Of a stretch of 64,000 nucleotides of DNA, positions 10,869 to 21,176 are shown piece by piece. The first letter of the stretch is position 1. Each line of letters starts with the position of its first letter. The position numbers and the translations under genes were made by a program. The DNA is from Acrasis kona (taxonomy: Eukaryota; Heterolobosea; Eutetramitea; Acrasida; Acrasidae): the NCBI GenBank assembly GCA_026419775.2, contig JAOPGA020001753.1:1-64000 (forward strand), given 5' to 3'. The notes under the pieces are model-generated. The model was not told the origin of the DNA, ran no database searches, and saw only the letters and a list, made by a program, of their open reading frames with translations.

Positions 10869-11986
10869 CTAATAGTTTCTATTTTCGAAACGAGCTTTGG
10901 ACAGCACTAGAGGTTCATATGCCTTCATGTTTGTGGCTTCACACATTAATGTACGTACATTATTAGCATACATGACTGGATCCTCTTTCTCCTCCTCATT
11001 TGGTTCATAGGTAGGGAAATGAACTATCATTGGTTAGAATGGAATGTAAATGAAAACATACTTATTTGAACTGATTGAAACACTTGTGAGAGCAGCAAAA
11101 GTACGTACTCTAAAGTTGACGGAACCTCTAGCCAAGCGGCATTAAAATATCGGAAAGGGTATCGAATGACTACCGGTTGGACTGGCAACTTCAAAGCAAA
11201 AGGTCCACTATGAAATTCTATGAGTTGGGACCCATTTGTGGTCGTTCCCTCAGGGAACACAGCAAAACGTGGAATTAAATTGTCTGTATGAAAGTTCTGA
11301 ATGAATGAATAATAATCGCGTGATCTGTCTCCAATTAGTCTCATCACGCCTCCAATGTCGTCATCTGTAAAAATACAAGATACTTTGCGAGATAATTCTC
11401 CGATTATGGGTGCTGTGGCTATCCACCTCTTACAAAGTAAAGAGATGGCTCCAAATTCACTTGAAAGTATTATTGGGTCCAGCAGCGAGACCCTGTTTGA
11501 TATGATCAAGAACGGCGGTATAGAATTTTCAAACGTTCTGATTTGATGTTTAGGTCCCGCACAATCCTTCTTTCTTATTTTTTCTTGCAATAATTCTAGC
11601 TCTGTTTGAGTAATGTACCTGCGCTCAACGTCATACACTCCAAGCACGAAGAGTAATTTCCGTGATGTTATCAGAATAGAAAGATCGAAAAATAGCCGTC
11701 TCCAACCCTCTAGATCTTTGTATTCGTGTATCATCTTTTTTTGTTTGAATTCTAATAGGATTATCTTTACTAGAATCATCCCAGGTATAATAACCATTGT
11801 GAGCAATGTTATCCTCAAAACAATCAACGATAACCAAAATCCAGAGAATCCCACAAGTTTGATAATTAGGAGAATTCTTTCCAAGGGCTTTGTGAGGACA
11901 TCATTTCTTAGCCAGGGGCTATTCTTTACGTTGCCAAAGCTGCCAGCAATAGATTTCGCCCTGACATTATACACATTCTCATTCAT
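10869..11986 (-). CDS. LPCAT-type lysophospholipid acyltransferase, catalytic His replaced by Arg
   Basis: Membrane acyltransferase of the PlsC/LPCAT fold, remodelling phospholipids in the ER (family role). The N-terminus has two adjacent hydrophobic segments (about residues 38-75). Motif I reads SNRVSLLDP where the family has NHxxxxD, so the catalytic His is Arg (codon AGG). Motif III FPEGTTTNG and motif IV PVQPVVIRYPF are intact. A 38-nt intron (11024-11061) joins to a final exon with PTYEPNEEEKEDPVMYANNV, the LPCAT1/2 C-terminal signature, stop TAG at 10869. Length of about 358 residues. Without the His, transferase activity is doubtful, so it may be a pseudoenzyme. Confidence 0.85.
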
Positions 11987-12193
11987 TTAAAATGTTGTAT
12001 TGTAACAAACCATAATAAAGATAAAGACCACACCTGTGCGTTTGTATTGATCATACTTTCAACAAGAAACATAAAATGATGAATGCCATGGTTTTCCGAA
12101 AATAATGCAACCTTTTCTGTGCGATAGTTTGGCGCCAAACTGATTACCGTTTTCAACAAAAACACATCTTTTCAACAAGAACAATAATTTTTA

Positions 12194-15100
12194 TTATGTG
12201 ACCAATCTTCTCAAAATCGTAACGACCGGCAACCTCAACAACGCGACCACTGGGAACAACGAAGAGAACAAACCAGACACAGTGGCCATTCCAAACACCA
12301 TCACAACAATCTTCCAAGGGAACACAAAATCAATGGGCAATTGAGTAAACAAACCATTCTGCAAGTTCATGGTATAACCGACAATGGCCCCAATAAAAAT
12401 ACCCATCACAGAAGCAGATAAAATCAACACAAAGCTCTCATATACAAAAATACGAACCACGGTAAACTTTTTGGTACCAATGGCCCTCAATATACCAATC
12501 TCCTTTGCCTGTTCGTTCACGTTGGAGTACATGCTGCTCACCAACGAAAAGAAACAAATGGCCATGGCCACACAGGTAGTAAACAAGAAGAAGAAATCCA
12601 TGACCTGCGATGCAATTCCCAGAGGCCTCAACTCATCTTCAATATCACGCATCCTGAGTCCCTCTGGACCCACAATGTGTTGAATTTCGCTCTTCAAGTA
12701 TTGAAAGTCGTTCCAATCCATGTCGTCTCTGGTCTTGATGAACATGGTTTGTATGGGAACCTCGCGCACCGATTTAAAAGTACCATTGCTCAATCGAACA
12801 AAGGTGGGAAAACTCACCAACGAATCTTGTTTATAGACGAGGGGGAAAATGCTAAAAGTCAACACTGGAGCTCCAGATAAAAAGGCCAACGGCCTCAATA
12901 GCTTGTACACATAGTTTGGATATCCTCCAGTCCTGTACATGATCCTAAACAAAAAGTAATCAGTGAATTCTCTTAATCCCAAGTAATCGATAAAAGTGGC
13001 ACCAAGAACGAAGCGAGAACTACCTCTCTTTGAGTATAATTGCTCATCTATGCTCGATGAATACTCATAGGAACCCATCAATGGAGATTTGGATCCAACA
13101 GGTGCCTCTGCAGGTTGTTGTCTGTGTATTTTCAAGAACTTTGTTCCTGCCACTTGTAAGAAATTGGGAGTTACTGCATGAACGCGCTGCACTCCGCTCC
13201 TGTATTGACCTACGTTAGAAATATCGGGTCGATCCTGTTCTTCGTTGTATCGCAGCTCTTGCGATAAGTAAGCATAGTCGGTGACTAGATGAGGAACGCT
13301 CTTTAAATACTTTTCCATTCTGTCCCTCACCATGCTGCTCGGCATGTCCTCCATTAAAATGTTTAATCTTGTACCGCTGTAACGCAGCGTTTGATAACGA
13401 ACGGTATTGAGCTGCAAATCAACGCTCACGCTTATAAAAATAATAAAACCCAAACTCAAAGCAAACATGATTGTTGTTTTTCTGTTTCGTTCTCTGTGTG
13501 CGACCAAGTTCTTGACCACCATCTCTCTCACCGCCACATTCTCCCAAAAGAAGAACAAAAAGGTGACGCAGAATTCAATCAAATTCTCCAAATTCAAACT
13601 CAACACGATTAGTCCGAATAACATGGCTAGAATCAAACCAAAGAACATGTACAGCAAAAAGGTAATGTTTAAGGTGAGCAAGCTTAGAGGGAAAAAGTAA
13701 TACACGCAAAAGCCGAACAGAGCGAGCGCTGCACCTAATACAATGGGCACTGCACTAATGTCATTCTCGCTCGCTCTCTCTATATTGTACTTGACGGCCT
13801 TTGTTCTACTCCTGTTCGTGTCCAAAGAGTCGTTCAAATTTTGACCCAGAGCGGTCATGATTGGTAATATGCTGCTGGCGACAGGAACGATCATTCCTAC
13901 GAGCGTGGCGATCAATACGGCACTCCAAGTCACCCATCGCGATAATTCCTCCAGTTGTAAGGTGCGACTCAGTATGTAACTGACGCCTACGTAACTCACT
14001 TGGCCTAACAACACTCCCACGATCCATGCAGGTACTGCATAGCAAAAGGCTTGTAATAGAATGAGTTGGATCATTCCTGCTCTGGTCATTCCGATCATCC
14101 TGAGAACTCCCATTTCGAATTGTTTATTTTCCACCGAAATCATGAGAAGGGAGTAAATGAGTATGATGCTGAGCATGGTCAAGATGGTTACAATGATCGA
14201 AATGATGAGTCCTAAAAACATTGAGAAGAATCTGGTTTCTCTCATGTAGGATAAGATGGGGAATTCCGAACGTACTTGATTGTATCCAATGTTGTACATG
14301 ATGCGTGTCGCGAAGCTTGTGATTTGTGCTTGTATGCGATTGTAGTCGTTGTTGTTGTAGACTTGTAGGCGTTTGGATGGATCGTTGTTGACGTATACGT
14401 ATTGTGCGTATCTGTATGGATCTGACGATGCCAGATCGGCCTTGTGTGTTTCGTTGAATATTTGGTTTGGAAGGAATTCCGCAAGGTGCGTGAAGAGGTT
14501 ACTATATTCGATGATGACTGCATCTGAGAGGCCCGCCTCAATCTTTCCCGCATAATCCAAAACAATGTCGATGACTTCCAAGTGCATGTAGACGAGGCCA
14601 TTGTTGAAGCTTAATCTCTTCTTTGTGTCTTGGTTGGTGATTGGATCAATGATGCCGTCCATCTCTCTGTACGGACCCATCAGAATGTCCAGCGTATTCT
14701 TGATTCCCACTATAATCTTGTCTCCAACATTAACTCCTAATGTGAACGCTACGCCTCCAGTAATGTATGCCTTTCCTTTTGGTGCGGCGGGGAGATTCCA
14801 CCTTCTTCCGAAACCCATCTCTCGTTCTAGTTTTGTATCTATTGCAATCAATTTCGCACCACTACCGACGATTCCACGACCACATAACTGAGGAACACAA
14901 TATTTTCCTTCATTGTAGTCCTTTGGATGAAAGTCACTGTTCTGAGAACTACCAGGCTTTCTCTTACCACACGAAAGCGATGAGCTGTTTCCCCTGTACA
15001 TCCAATTGTAGGGATCTCTGGTAGTTGAATTTGATGCATCACATGTGGATAATTTGTACAAGCTCACATCATCAAATATGAAACGGGGACTGGTGTTTTG

Positions 15101-15553
15101 AAATGTGGTGTTGGTCTCCTTTAGCGCCTGGGTTATGGTGTGATAGTTTAATGATTGACCCTCAACAAATTCATTAGCATTTAAGCGCAGATCAAACTCC
15201 CCTGCTTGAGTTTCTGCAAGTCTCATGAAAAGTAGTGGGACTTGATCAAGTACGGTCATAGCGAGTAGAATCATCCAAACTACAATAAAGCAGCTCGCAA
15301 GTCCAATGCAAAAACTGACTTTTCTTTTTGCTGTGTCCCTCATTGTGTAAATAACGTATTGATACCATCTTTGAATCAGAGATCGTACTTCCGACTTGAC
15401 CACCCTCCACTTCAAATATTCACGCCACCCTATGTGAACTAATTCTCTTCTCTCCACAATAGCAATCCGCATATCATCCTCTTGTGGCTCCTCTGCAGTG
15501 CCGTATACTAACGGGGAGTTTCTGTCGGCATCCGTGGCATCCTGGATGGACAT
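12194..15553 (-). CDS. Large FtsX-like permease with two FtsX domains
   Basis: Membrane protein of about 1119 residues with MacB/LolC-like architecture: one N-terminal transmembrane helix (SFCIGLASCFIVVWMILLAM), a large extracytosolic region, an FtsX core near residues 490-600 (EMGVLRMIGMTRAGMIQLILL), further helices, a second ectodomain, and a C-terminal FtsX core (EIGILRAIGTKKFTVVRIFVYE). In bacteria such subunits couple to an ATPase and act as mechanotransmitters. No ATPase gene lies nearby. I start at the ATG at 15553 (MSIQDATD). The frame is open further up to 15718. Single exon. The TAA overlaps AATAAA. Substrate unknown. Confidence 0.85.
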   Translation of the reverse strand: MSIQDATDADRNSPLVYGTAEEPQEDDMRIAIVERRELVHIGWREYLKWRVVKSEVRSLIQRWYQYVIYTMRDTAKRKVSFCIGLASCFIVVWMILLAMTVLDQVPLLFMRLAETQAGEFDLRLNANEFVEGQSLNYHTITQALKETNTTFQNTSPRFIFDDVSLYKLSTCDASNSTTRDPYNWMYRGNSSSLSCGKRKPGSSQNSDFHPKDYNEGKYCVPQLCGRGIVGSGAKLIAIDTKLEREMGFGRRWNLPAAPKGKAYITGGVAFTLGVNVGDKIIVGIKNTLDILMGPYREMDGIIDPITNQDTKKRLSFNNGLVYMHLEVIDIVLDYAGKIEAGLSDAVIIEYSNLFTHLAEFLPNQIFNETHKADLASSDPYRYAQYVYVNNDPSKRLQVYNNNDYNRIQAQITSFATRIMYNIGYNQVRSEFPILSYMRETRFFSMFLGLIISIIVTILTMLSIILIYSLLMISVENKQFEMGVLRMIGMTRAGMIQLILLQAFCYAVPAWIVGVLLGQVSYVGVSYILSRTLQLEELSRWVTWSAVLIATLVGMIVPVASSILPIMTALGQNLNDSLDTNRSRTKAVKYNIERASENDISAVPIVLGAALALFGFCVYYFFPLSLLTLNITFLLYMFFGLILAMLFGLIVLSLNLENLIEFCVTFLFFFWENVAVREMVVKNLVAHRERNRKTTIMFALSLGFIIFISVSVDLQLNTVRYQTLRYSGTRLNILMEDMPSSMVRDRMEKYLKSVPHLVTDYAYLSQELRYNEEQDRPDISNVGQYRSGVQRVHAVTPNFLQVAGTKFLKIHRQQPAEAPVGSKSPLMGSYEYSSSIDEQLYSKRGSSRFVLGATFIDYLGLREFTDYFLFRIMYRTGGYPNYVYKLLRPLAFLSGAPVLTFSIFPLVYKQDSLVSFPTFVRLSNGTFKSVREVPIQTMFIKTRDDMDWNDFQYLKSEIQHIVGPEGLRMRDIEDELRPLGIASQVMDFFFLFTTCVAMAICFFSLVSSMYSNVNEQAKEIGILRAIGTKKFTVVRIFVYESFVLILSASVMGIFIGAIVGYTMNLQNGLFTQLPIDFVFPWKIVVMVFGMATVSGLFSSLFPVVALLRLPVVTILRRLVT

Positions 15554-16371
15554 ATTTTGTAATAAATATTGAATTTGAACCAAACAAAACTGAACTACCA
15601 CCAAAAGCTCAATGTAGGGAGGATGGGATACAATATTTTGAAATGGGACTCTTAATTTCGGAAACCCACAAACATGTACGATGCCGAAAGCATATACACG
15701 AAATAGATCGCGCATCATTATTAATGTTTATGAAACAACGAATTGATAGGATATATTCTAACGTTAAGCAGACAGAATGTCAGCACGGAGAGCAATGTGG
15801 GTGATAGACCGAGGATGTCATCAATTACAAATCATCTTTAGGCTCGTAATGTGCCAATCGACTAAGAGATCTCTGAAGTCAGGAGATCAACAACATGTCA
15901 ATTAATAAACTTCCAGCATACATTATGCACATTTTTACACAACTACAATATGATAGGACGGTAATGTATTACGACTATCAACAAGTCAATACATATATTC
16001 GTTCGATTGATCCTGTTTAAAGCAGCATCAGCCAAGTTGTGCGATAGTATAGCTAGGTTAGTACATTAGTCCTCTCATATCATCAATTTCATAAGCAGAT
16101 TTTTTCATAGTTTGTAAACTTATTAGGAACTTGAGTCCTTATCATGTTAAAATGCTCCAATCCCACCCGCTGATGCTGTGCATTTTTAGTTCACAATCCA
16201 AAACTACTTTTAACGGTTAAACCATCAATATCCCCTATGACCAATCATAGTGAATAGTTACTGCTGTTCATCACTCCTTTTGGCCTCAAAATATTCCTTC
16301 TTTGTCCATGTCATTGTGATCCGTCTTGTAAAAATTAATAAATGAATGTTCAATTTAAAATCTTGTGACAA
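15554..16371. other. Divergent intergenic region, no gene
   Basis: About 800 bases between the divergent FtsX and RhoGEF starts. Frames present here (for example 15484-15804 plus) are antisense or compositional. No RNA gene or repeat was recognised. It likely contains both promoters. Confidence 0.5.
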
Positions 16372-17796
16372 ATGACACCTCAAAGCACGGAGGGTGTTGC
16401 GGAACCTATGCTGTCCCCTATCGAAGCCTCTCGACAGCAATCTAGTTCAAACAATTTAAAAGAACCAGAGTCACCTTCGTTCGGCGATAACCACCTAAGA
16501 AGAGAAGCTAAGAGGCAAAATGTACTTCAAGAGATTTTGTCAACAGAAAAAACATACGGTAATTTTGTTTGTGCTTGTTGTTCTAACCACAATCTAGTCA
16601 AGGCTCTCTATATATTAAGTTCTCATTTTATTCGTCCAATAAGCAGAGGCAACATTATCACTAGGGAGGTTCACGAAAAAATTTTCAATGAAATAGAAAT
16701 GATCATCAAAATAAACGGTAAGTGCTCCAGTACATTAGCATCGCCTTACTTTATAGAAACCTTTCTAAGTGAACTCGAGAAAATCATGACCATTCATGAC
16801 TCTGGAACAATGAAGGAATATATGAAACATGCATACTCTCCATCCGTTTCAAAATTCACAGGAGGCTTTTCGTTAGATGAATCAAAAAGTGGATTTTGTG
16901 TGGATCCTCTCGCGAGCCAAGCAAGTCAAGTAGCACTCTTGTTGCTGTTCTACGCCCAAAGCTTCAAACTATATATAGGATATATAACGAATTTTAAGAA
17001 TGCAGCAGAAGAATACAGAGCAGAGAAGAAGCGAAACAAAAACTTTAAGGATCTATGTTCCCTAAAGCACAAGACATTAATTAAAGAAGGTCAACGTATA
17101 TCTGATCTAGAGGGATTTTTAATCTGTCCTGTTCAGCGTATCCCTAGATACAGATTGCTAATGGAAGAATTATTAGAAAACATGAATCAGACAGATGAAG
17201 GTTACGATGACATTAAAAGTGCCACACAAATGATCACAGGAATAGCCATGTATTGCAACGAAAGAAGTAGTGCGGTGGATAAATCTGTAAGGATCATCGA
17301 GATTGTTGAAAAGTTGAACATTGACAAATTCCAATTTATCATTCCATCAAGAAGGTTTGTGTGCGAAGAGTTGTCCTCCGTCAAGATGATTAAGAACAAG
17401 CAATTGACTGATTGTGATGTGTACTTGTTTAGTGATTTAATTTTGATTGTAACATGTGTGCACAACTTACTTGGGAAGAAGAAGAACAAGGTCCGACAAT
17501 TTTCTCTAAGAAAAGGAGCTTCTATAAAAGATAAACAGATCAATGACATTAATGTGCATGTAATAAATCCATCAGAGCAACCATCCAGCGCATCTGGCGT
17601 ATTGAAACGTATAGATTCCTTCTCGGAAACTTTCGTAGATGTTGGAATTAACGTTGAATGGTACTTGTCAAAAGTGCAGAAAAGTGATAATGCAAAGAAA
17701 GTTCCTGAAAAAAACATGCCTAAAATAACTCTTGTATGTGACAGTAAAGAGCAAGCGATAAGACTCTGTGACAGCATCAAAAGTTGTGTCAGGTAA
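16372..17796 (+). CDS. RhoGEF (DH-domain) guanine nucleotide exchange factor
   Basis: Activates Rho-family GTPases that control actin. DH motifs are clear: NVLQEILSTEKTY with VKALYILSSHFIRPI (CR1) and LEGFLICPVQRIPRYRLLMEELL (CR3). Two 39-nt introns (16559-16597, 16718-16756) interrupt CR1 and the next helix. Removal restores TEKTYVKALYI and KINETFLSEL. Both introns are multiples of three without stops, so the frame stays open if they are retained. The DH domain has a long insertion between conserved helices (about residues 120-165). The C-terminal region after residue 310 has a beta-rich PH-like pattern (VYLFSDLILIV). Spliced length is about 448 residues. Confidence 0.9.
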   Translation: MTPQSTEGVAEPMLSPIEASRQQSSSNNLKEPESPSFGDNHLRREAKRQNVLQEILSTEKTYGNFVCACCSNHNLVKALYILSSHFIRPISRGNIITREVHEKIFNEIEMIIKINGKCSSTLASPYFIETFLSELEKIMTIHDSGTMKEYMKHAYSPSVSKFTGGFSLDESKSGFCVDPLASQASQVALLLLFYAQSFKLYIGYITNFKNAAEEYRAEKKRNKNFKDLCSLKHKTLIKEGQRISDLEGFLICPVQRIPRYRLLMEELLENMNQTDEGYDDIKSATQMITGIAMYCNERSSAVDKSVRIIEIVEKLNIDKFQFIIPSRRFVCEELSSVKMIKNKQLTDCDVYLFSDLILIVTCVHNLLGKKKNKVRQFSLRKGASIKDKQINDINVHVINPSEQPSSASGVLKRIDSFSETFVDVGINVEWYLSKVQKSDNAKKVPEKNMPKITLVCDSKEQAIRLCDSIKSCVR

Positions 17797-18175
17797 CTTT
17801 GAATAAATATGTTGTGTGTTACATGAGTGTTACTTCCATTTCGGACGTATGTTGCAAAGACATCCAACCTACTTATTTGTCCAGGTTTTTCTTTAGAAAA
17901 CAATGATCTCAGTTTCAAATCAACGCATTCTAACGTCACCCACAACACTATTTCGCCGGATAATGCAAGCCACTGTGTGGTTATGTAACCTTGATGTAAT
18001 CCCGCACACATTAATGGTAGGTAAATACGGTAACTACTTTCCATAATAGAATGGGCGGTTCTAATTAATAGAACCGATACCTATTTATGTATTATTTGCC
18101 AACTATTATCAAGAAGCGAGTACGTCCCCCATTGGCTGAATTGCTCCGAATAGAATTTGCGAAAGTGGGAACACG
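17797..18175. other. Intergenic, no gene
   Basis: About 380 bases. AATAAA just after the RhoGEF stop probably ends that transcript. A long minus-strand frame (17202-18044) crosses the region but is antisense to RhoGEF coding sequence and is rejected. Confidence 0.5.
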
Positions 18176-19186
18176 ATGATGAACGAACGCAGACAAGCAA
18201 ACACAAAGTACGAAGCAATGGGAGCAAACATGTGGAATATCTCAAGTCAGGACTCTCGGAACAACTTTTATCAAAGCACAGACGTACAGAACGAAAAAAA
18301 TATTAGCCTACCATCCATTCACCACCTTCTGAATTCTATACCGACACCAGATTTTGAACAGTATCCCACCCACTATAAGAATGAAAGATACGAAGAAAAC
18401 ACAAGATTTCATCCTTATAGGAGAAACTCAGAAGAACAAGTTCATCATAGAAAAAACAACTTTATTGCAATAACACATCAAGACTACCAAAGCCCCCAAG
18501 CAGCAAGACATTTAATGGTACAAGAACAAAGAAGATATTCTCATCCTATTGTTATTCCCCTGAGACAAGACTACCACACAGAAGGCACTATAATAGACTC
18601 TGACTCCTCAGACGGAGGCTCAGGTTCCCCTCTACAGTTCGTAATTCACAAAGAAGAAAAGTCAGTTCCAAGTCAACAAGGAAGTCAGAGTGAAACTTCG
18701 GACGAGTTGGCCTCGAGTCTCTTTGAATCAAGTAATCCCTCAGATTTTAAGGAGGCGCTTTCACTAGTATTGCCAGTCAGAGTTCTAGCGTACGTGCTTG
18801 GACTTAACAGCGATCCTCAGAAAGGTTGGAGGTATAGAGACATCAAAAGACTTCTCTTTGACAACCTGCCCCAGGCCCAACAAAACCTCATCAAGAATAA
18901 CAGCGAACACTCTTTGTTAAACCAACGTCTTCCTAATCGTCTTACCATGGAACAATTCTGCAGAAGGCTTCTGCTTCTAGTTTATCACTTTGTGGTGAGA
19001 GATGGCAAGGAGCCCAAGTTTTGGAAACGTGACGGCACAAACAGAGATATGGTCAATAAGGTTCTATTACAAAGTGCTCCTCGGTTTCATCAATCGCTAT
19101 CTCCTAACGTGGCCTTGACCGTTCATACTCTAATATCCAGTGGCATGTCGATGAACGAAGCTATTGAACGGGCTGACAGAAAGTAG
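18176..19186 (+). CDS. Hypothetical protein with low-complexity N-terminus and conserved-looking C-terminal helical domain
   Basis: 336 residues, single exon, not recognised. The first 200 residues are polar (His, Gln, Asn, Ser) with a SDSSDGGSGS acidic/serine tract. Residues about 200-335 look folded and helical (FKEALSLVLPVRVLAYVLGL, FCRRLLLLVYHFVV, APRFHQSLSPNVALTVHTLI). Such an arrangement is common in regulatory or transcription proteins, but no named domain is visible. It begins ATGATGAACGAACG directly after the shared upstream region of the RhoGEF gene. Confidence 0.6.
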   Translation: MMNERRQANTKYEAMGANMWNISSQDSRNNFYQSTDVQNEKNISLPSIHHLLNSIPTPDFEQYPTHYKNERYEENTRFHPYRRNSEEQVHHRKNNFIAITHQDYQSPQAARHLMVQEQRRYSHPIVIPLRQDYHTEGTIIDSDSSDGGSGSPLQFVIHKEEKSVPSQQGSQSETSDELASSLFESSNPSDFKEALSLVLPVRVLAYVLGLNSDPQKGWRYRDIKRLLFDNLPQAQQNLIKNNSEHSLLNQRLPNRLTMEQFCRRLLLLVYHFVVRDGKEPKFWKRDGTNRDMVNKVLLQSAPRFHQSLSPNVALTVHTLISSGMSMNEAIERADRK

Positions 19187-19497
19187 GTCCTCTCATATGA
19201 TGTGTTGGTTATATTTTCGTGGATCTGTGGAGTGAAAGAAAGGATTTTGAGAAAAGACCCATTTGTACAAACATTAAAAAATGATTTTTGTTATTTTCCT
19301 TTTTTATTAAAAAACTGCGGAGAAAGCAAAAATCTTTTTGTTTTAATGGCCATTGCGGAAAAAGCAAAAAGAATCCAACCTACCGAACAACAAGTTATTC
19401 GTTTGGTGTGACTTACCATTACCAAAGTCGTCTACTTCCAGGGGTGCATTTTAATATCCGTGGCAGTCTCATTGAAAGGGACTGCTTTAAAATTTAT

Positions 19498-20118
19498 ATG
19501 ACATCGTTTTTAATACCAATAATCTCATTACATTGGTCAACAAAGAAATTACTAGAAAAAGCTTCCATCAACTTTGATAGCGTCACCAAGCATACTGCAA
19601 TACTAGCAGAAGAGTTTCACAAAGGTTGTCTAAACATTATGAGGCTTACAAATTTAACAAACCATTTCGCACACACAGTCTCCATCCTTAAGACCAAAAA
19701 AGAAAAGAAGAAGACCAGCCGCAATTCCACACCAGGATCATCAAGAGATCTTGGTGGTAGTAACAATACACCACCACAATCGCCTACCGCATTAACAACA
19801 GAATATTCGTTGGATAATGAAGAGACGATTATTGTGAACCTTACGGAGCACTTCACGATCGAAGAGACATACCTTGAGACATTCAGCGTATCCAACCGTT
19901 TCGCATCACTATCGTTGGAAATGCCCTCATCCGTTAAGTCGCCCACCAACAATTGGCGTACACAAGCACGAAGTGATGTTAAGAAAAGGATCCAACACTC
20001 GTTGAAAATGAGAGAAAGTTTGCTTCGCAATAACATTAACGTTGTACAAGACATACACAGGTGCTCATCATTCCAAGTGACAACAACTATCTTGCTGAAC
20101 ATATATTCATGTATCTGA
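19498..20118 (+). CDS. Hypothetical coiled, Lys/Ser-rich protein; gene ends uncertain
   Basis: Not recognised. The frame is open from 19288 to 20118. The first in-frame ATG is 19498. A second possible 5' exon begins at the ATG at 19346 (MAIAEKAKRIQPTEQQVIRL) in another frame, but I could not join it. Residues after the start are helical (ASINFDSVTKHTAILAEEFH), then a basic/serine stretch (KTKKEKKKTSRNSTPGSSRD) and another helical region (DVKKRIQHSLKMRESLL). The 3' end overlaps the next frame, and the last exon probably ends near 20060 at a GT. True boundaries need transcripts. Confidence 0.4.
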   Translation: MTSFLIPIISLHWSTKKLLEKASINFDSVTKHTAILAEEFHKGCLNIMRLTNLTNHFAHTVSILKTKKEKKKTSRNSTPGSSRDLGGSNNTPPQSPTALTTEYSLDNEETIIVNLTEHFTIEETYLETFSVSNRFASLSLEMPSSVKSPTNNWRTQARSDVKKRIQHSLKMRESLLRNNINVVQDIHRCSSFQVTTTILLNIYSCI

Positions 20119-21176
20119 ATATTTCAAAGAAAGTAGATGTCCGTCCCTCACAGTACCAGAACACAGGTCTTGTTGGTTCAGACATTGAGGAGCAAGCGCG
20201 ATTGATTTTGGAACGATTTTCAATGATTGTACTTGTTTCATCTCATCAAGCGACCACAGCGGATGCCATAATGTCATATAGAGCTCGAAAAAAGAATGTC
20301 TCTTCATCAGCATATACATACCTGCATGATCCAAAATACACTCTTGGGTATACAGATGAATTGATCAAGCATACGCTTGTTGTTCTAGACTCACAACAAC
20401 CTGTATATAGCATGTCTGATGATATTGATGACTTTGATGCTACATATAAAGGACTGTGTATGGCTACATTCATGAATGAACTTATGAATGATCGCTATAG
20501 TAAAGATATGGTGTATCAAATGAATCGTTGCCATTCTTCTTCATTTGAATCCTTGATCAAAATGATTGATAACAAGTCTATACAATCAAACACTAGACTT
20601 CAAATTATTCATGATACAAACTGCTTTAGTGTTTTGGATGACTTTGCCAAATACAAAAAAGCATGTATTAAGCAAATAGAGATTGGTCGAAACAAGATGG
20701 TTTGCTGTAGTCACTGTAAAACAGAAATTGGAATATGTACCAAGTGTACTGCACGTGCAAAACAACTCTCTAATACAGCACCATGCATTGTAAAAGCAGT
20801 CAATGGATCTCATAATGATGACAGTGATGATTCTTCAATCAGTGATTCTGAGTACAATTTTGAGAGTGAATCAGAAGCATCAAGTGGAGTCAGAAAACTT
20901 GTTGCGCTTAAGCACCTTGCAAATGCAAGAAAAAAGAAACTACAGAGTAATAATAATTCAAATAGTAGAACAACACAGAGAGATTCTGTAAATGTTGTAT
21001 CTGAGTTAGAACATGTAGATGTGTCACCTGAAGAATCTGATGAAAGCAGCTTTAGTGACTCTGATGAAGATTATGTATTTACTGGTGACTGTAACAGCTC
21101 AGATGATGAACAAATCCAAAAGAGAAAGGAAGCAGCTCTTGTACATCTTGCTAATGCTAGAAAGAAAAAAAAGTGA
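20109..21176 (+). CDS. Unknown protein with possible TIR-like N-terminus and repeated acidic/basic tail modules
   Basis: The open frame begins at 20061. The first ATG is 20109. The N-terminal part (upstream IIPSDNNYLAEHIFMYLN, then GSDIEEQARLILERFSMIVLVSS) resembles the alternating strand/helix pattern of TIR or flavodoxin-like folds, a weak call. A zinc-binding-like CCSHCKTEIGICTKC lies near residue 205. The tail has two copies of an acidic Ser/Asp tract followed by ALKHLANARKKK / ALVHLANARKKK, the second ending the protein. The codon composition is more AT-rich than neighbours, and a 5' exon may be missing. It could belong to a mobile or recently acquired element, but no terminal repeats were found. 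Confidence 0.5.
   Translation: MYLNISKKVDVRPSQYQNTGLVGSDIEEQARLILERFSMIVLVSSHQATTADAIMSYRARKKNVSSSAYTYLHDPKYTLGYTDELIKHTLVVLDSQQPVYSMSDDIDDFDATYKGLCMATFMNELMNDRYSKDMVYQMNRCHSSSFESLIKMIDNKSIQSNTRLQIIHDTNCFSVLDDFAKYKKACIKQIEIGRNKMVCCSHCKTEIGICTKCTARAKQLSNTAPCIVKAVNGSHNDDSDDSSISDSEYNFESESEASSGVRKLVALKHLANARKKKLQSNNNSNSRTTQRDSVNVVSELEHVDVSPEESDESSFSDSDEDYVFTGDCNSSDDEQIQKRKEAALVHLANARKKKK

Noticed and set aside
11983..12165. 60-codon minus-strand ORF between the acyltransferase and permease genes
   Set aside because: Short, no domain, and it lies in the expected promoter of the acyltransferase.
15484..15804. Plus-strand ORF at the 5' end of the permease gene
   Set aside because: Mostly antisense to permease coding sequence, with no protein-like pattern.
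17202..18044. 280-codon minus-strand ORF
   Set aside because: It is antisense to the well-supported RhoGEF exon, and its composition mirrors that gene. No domain is present.
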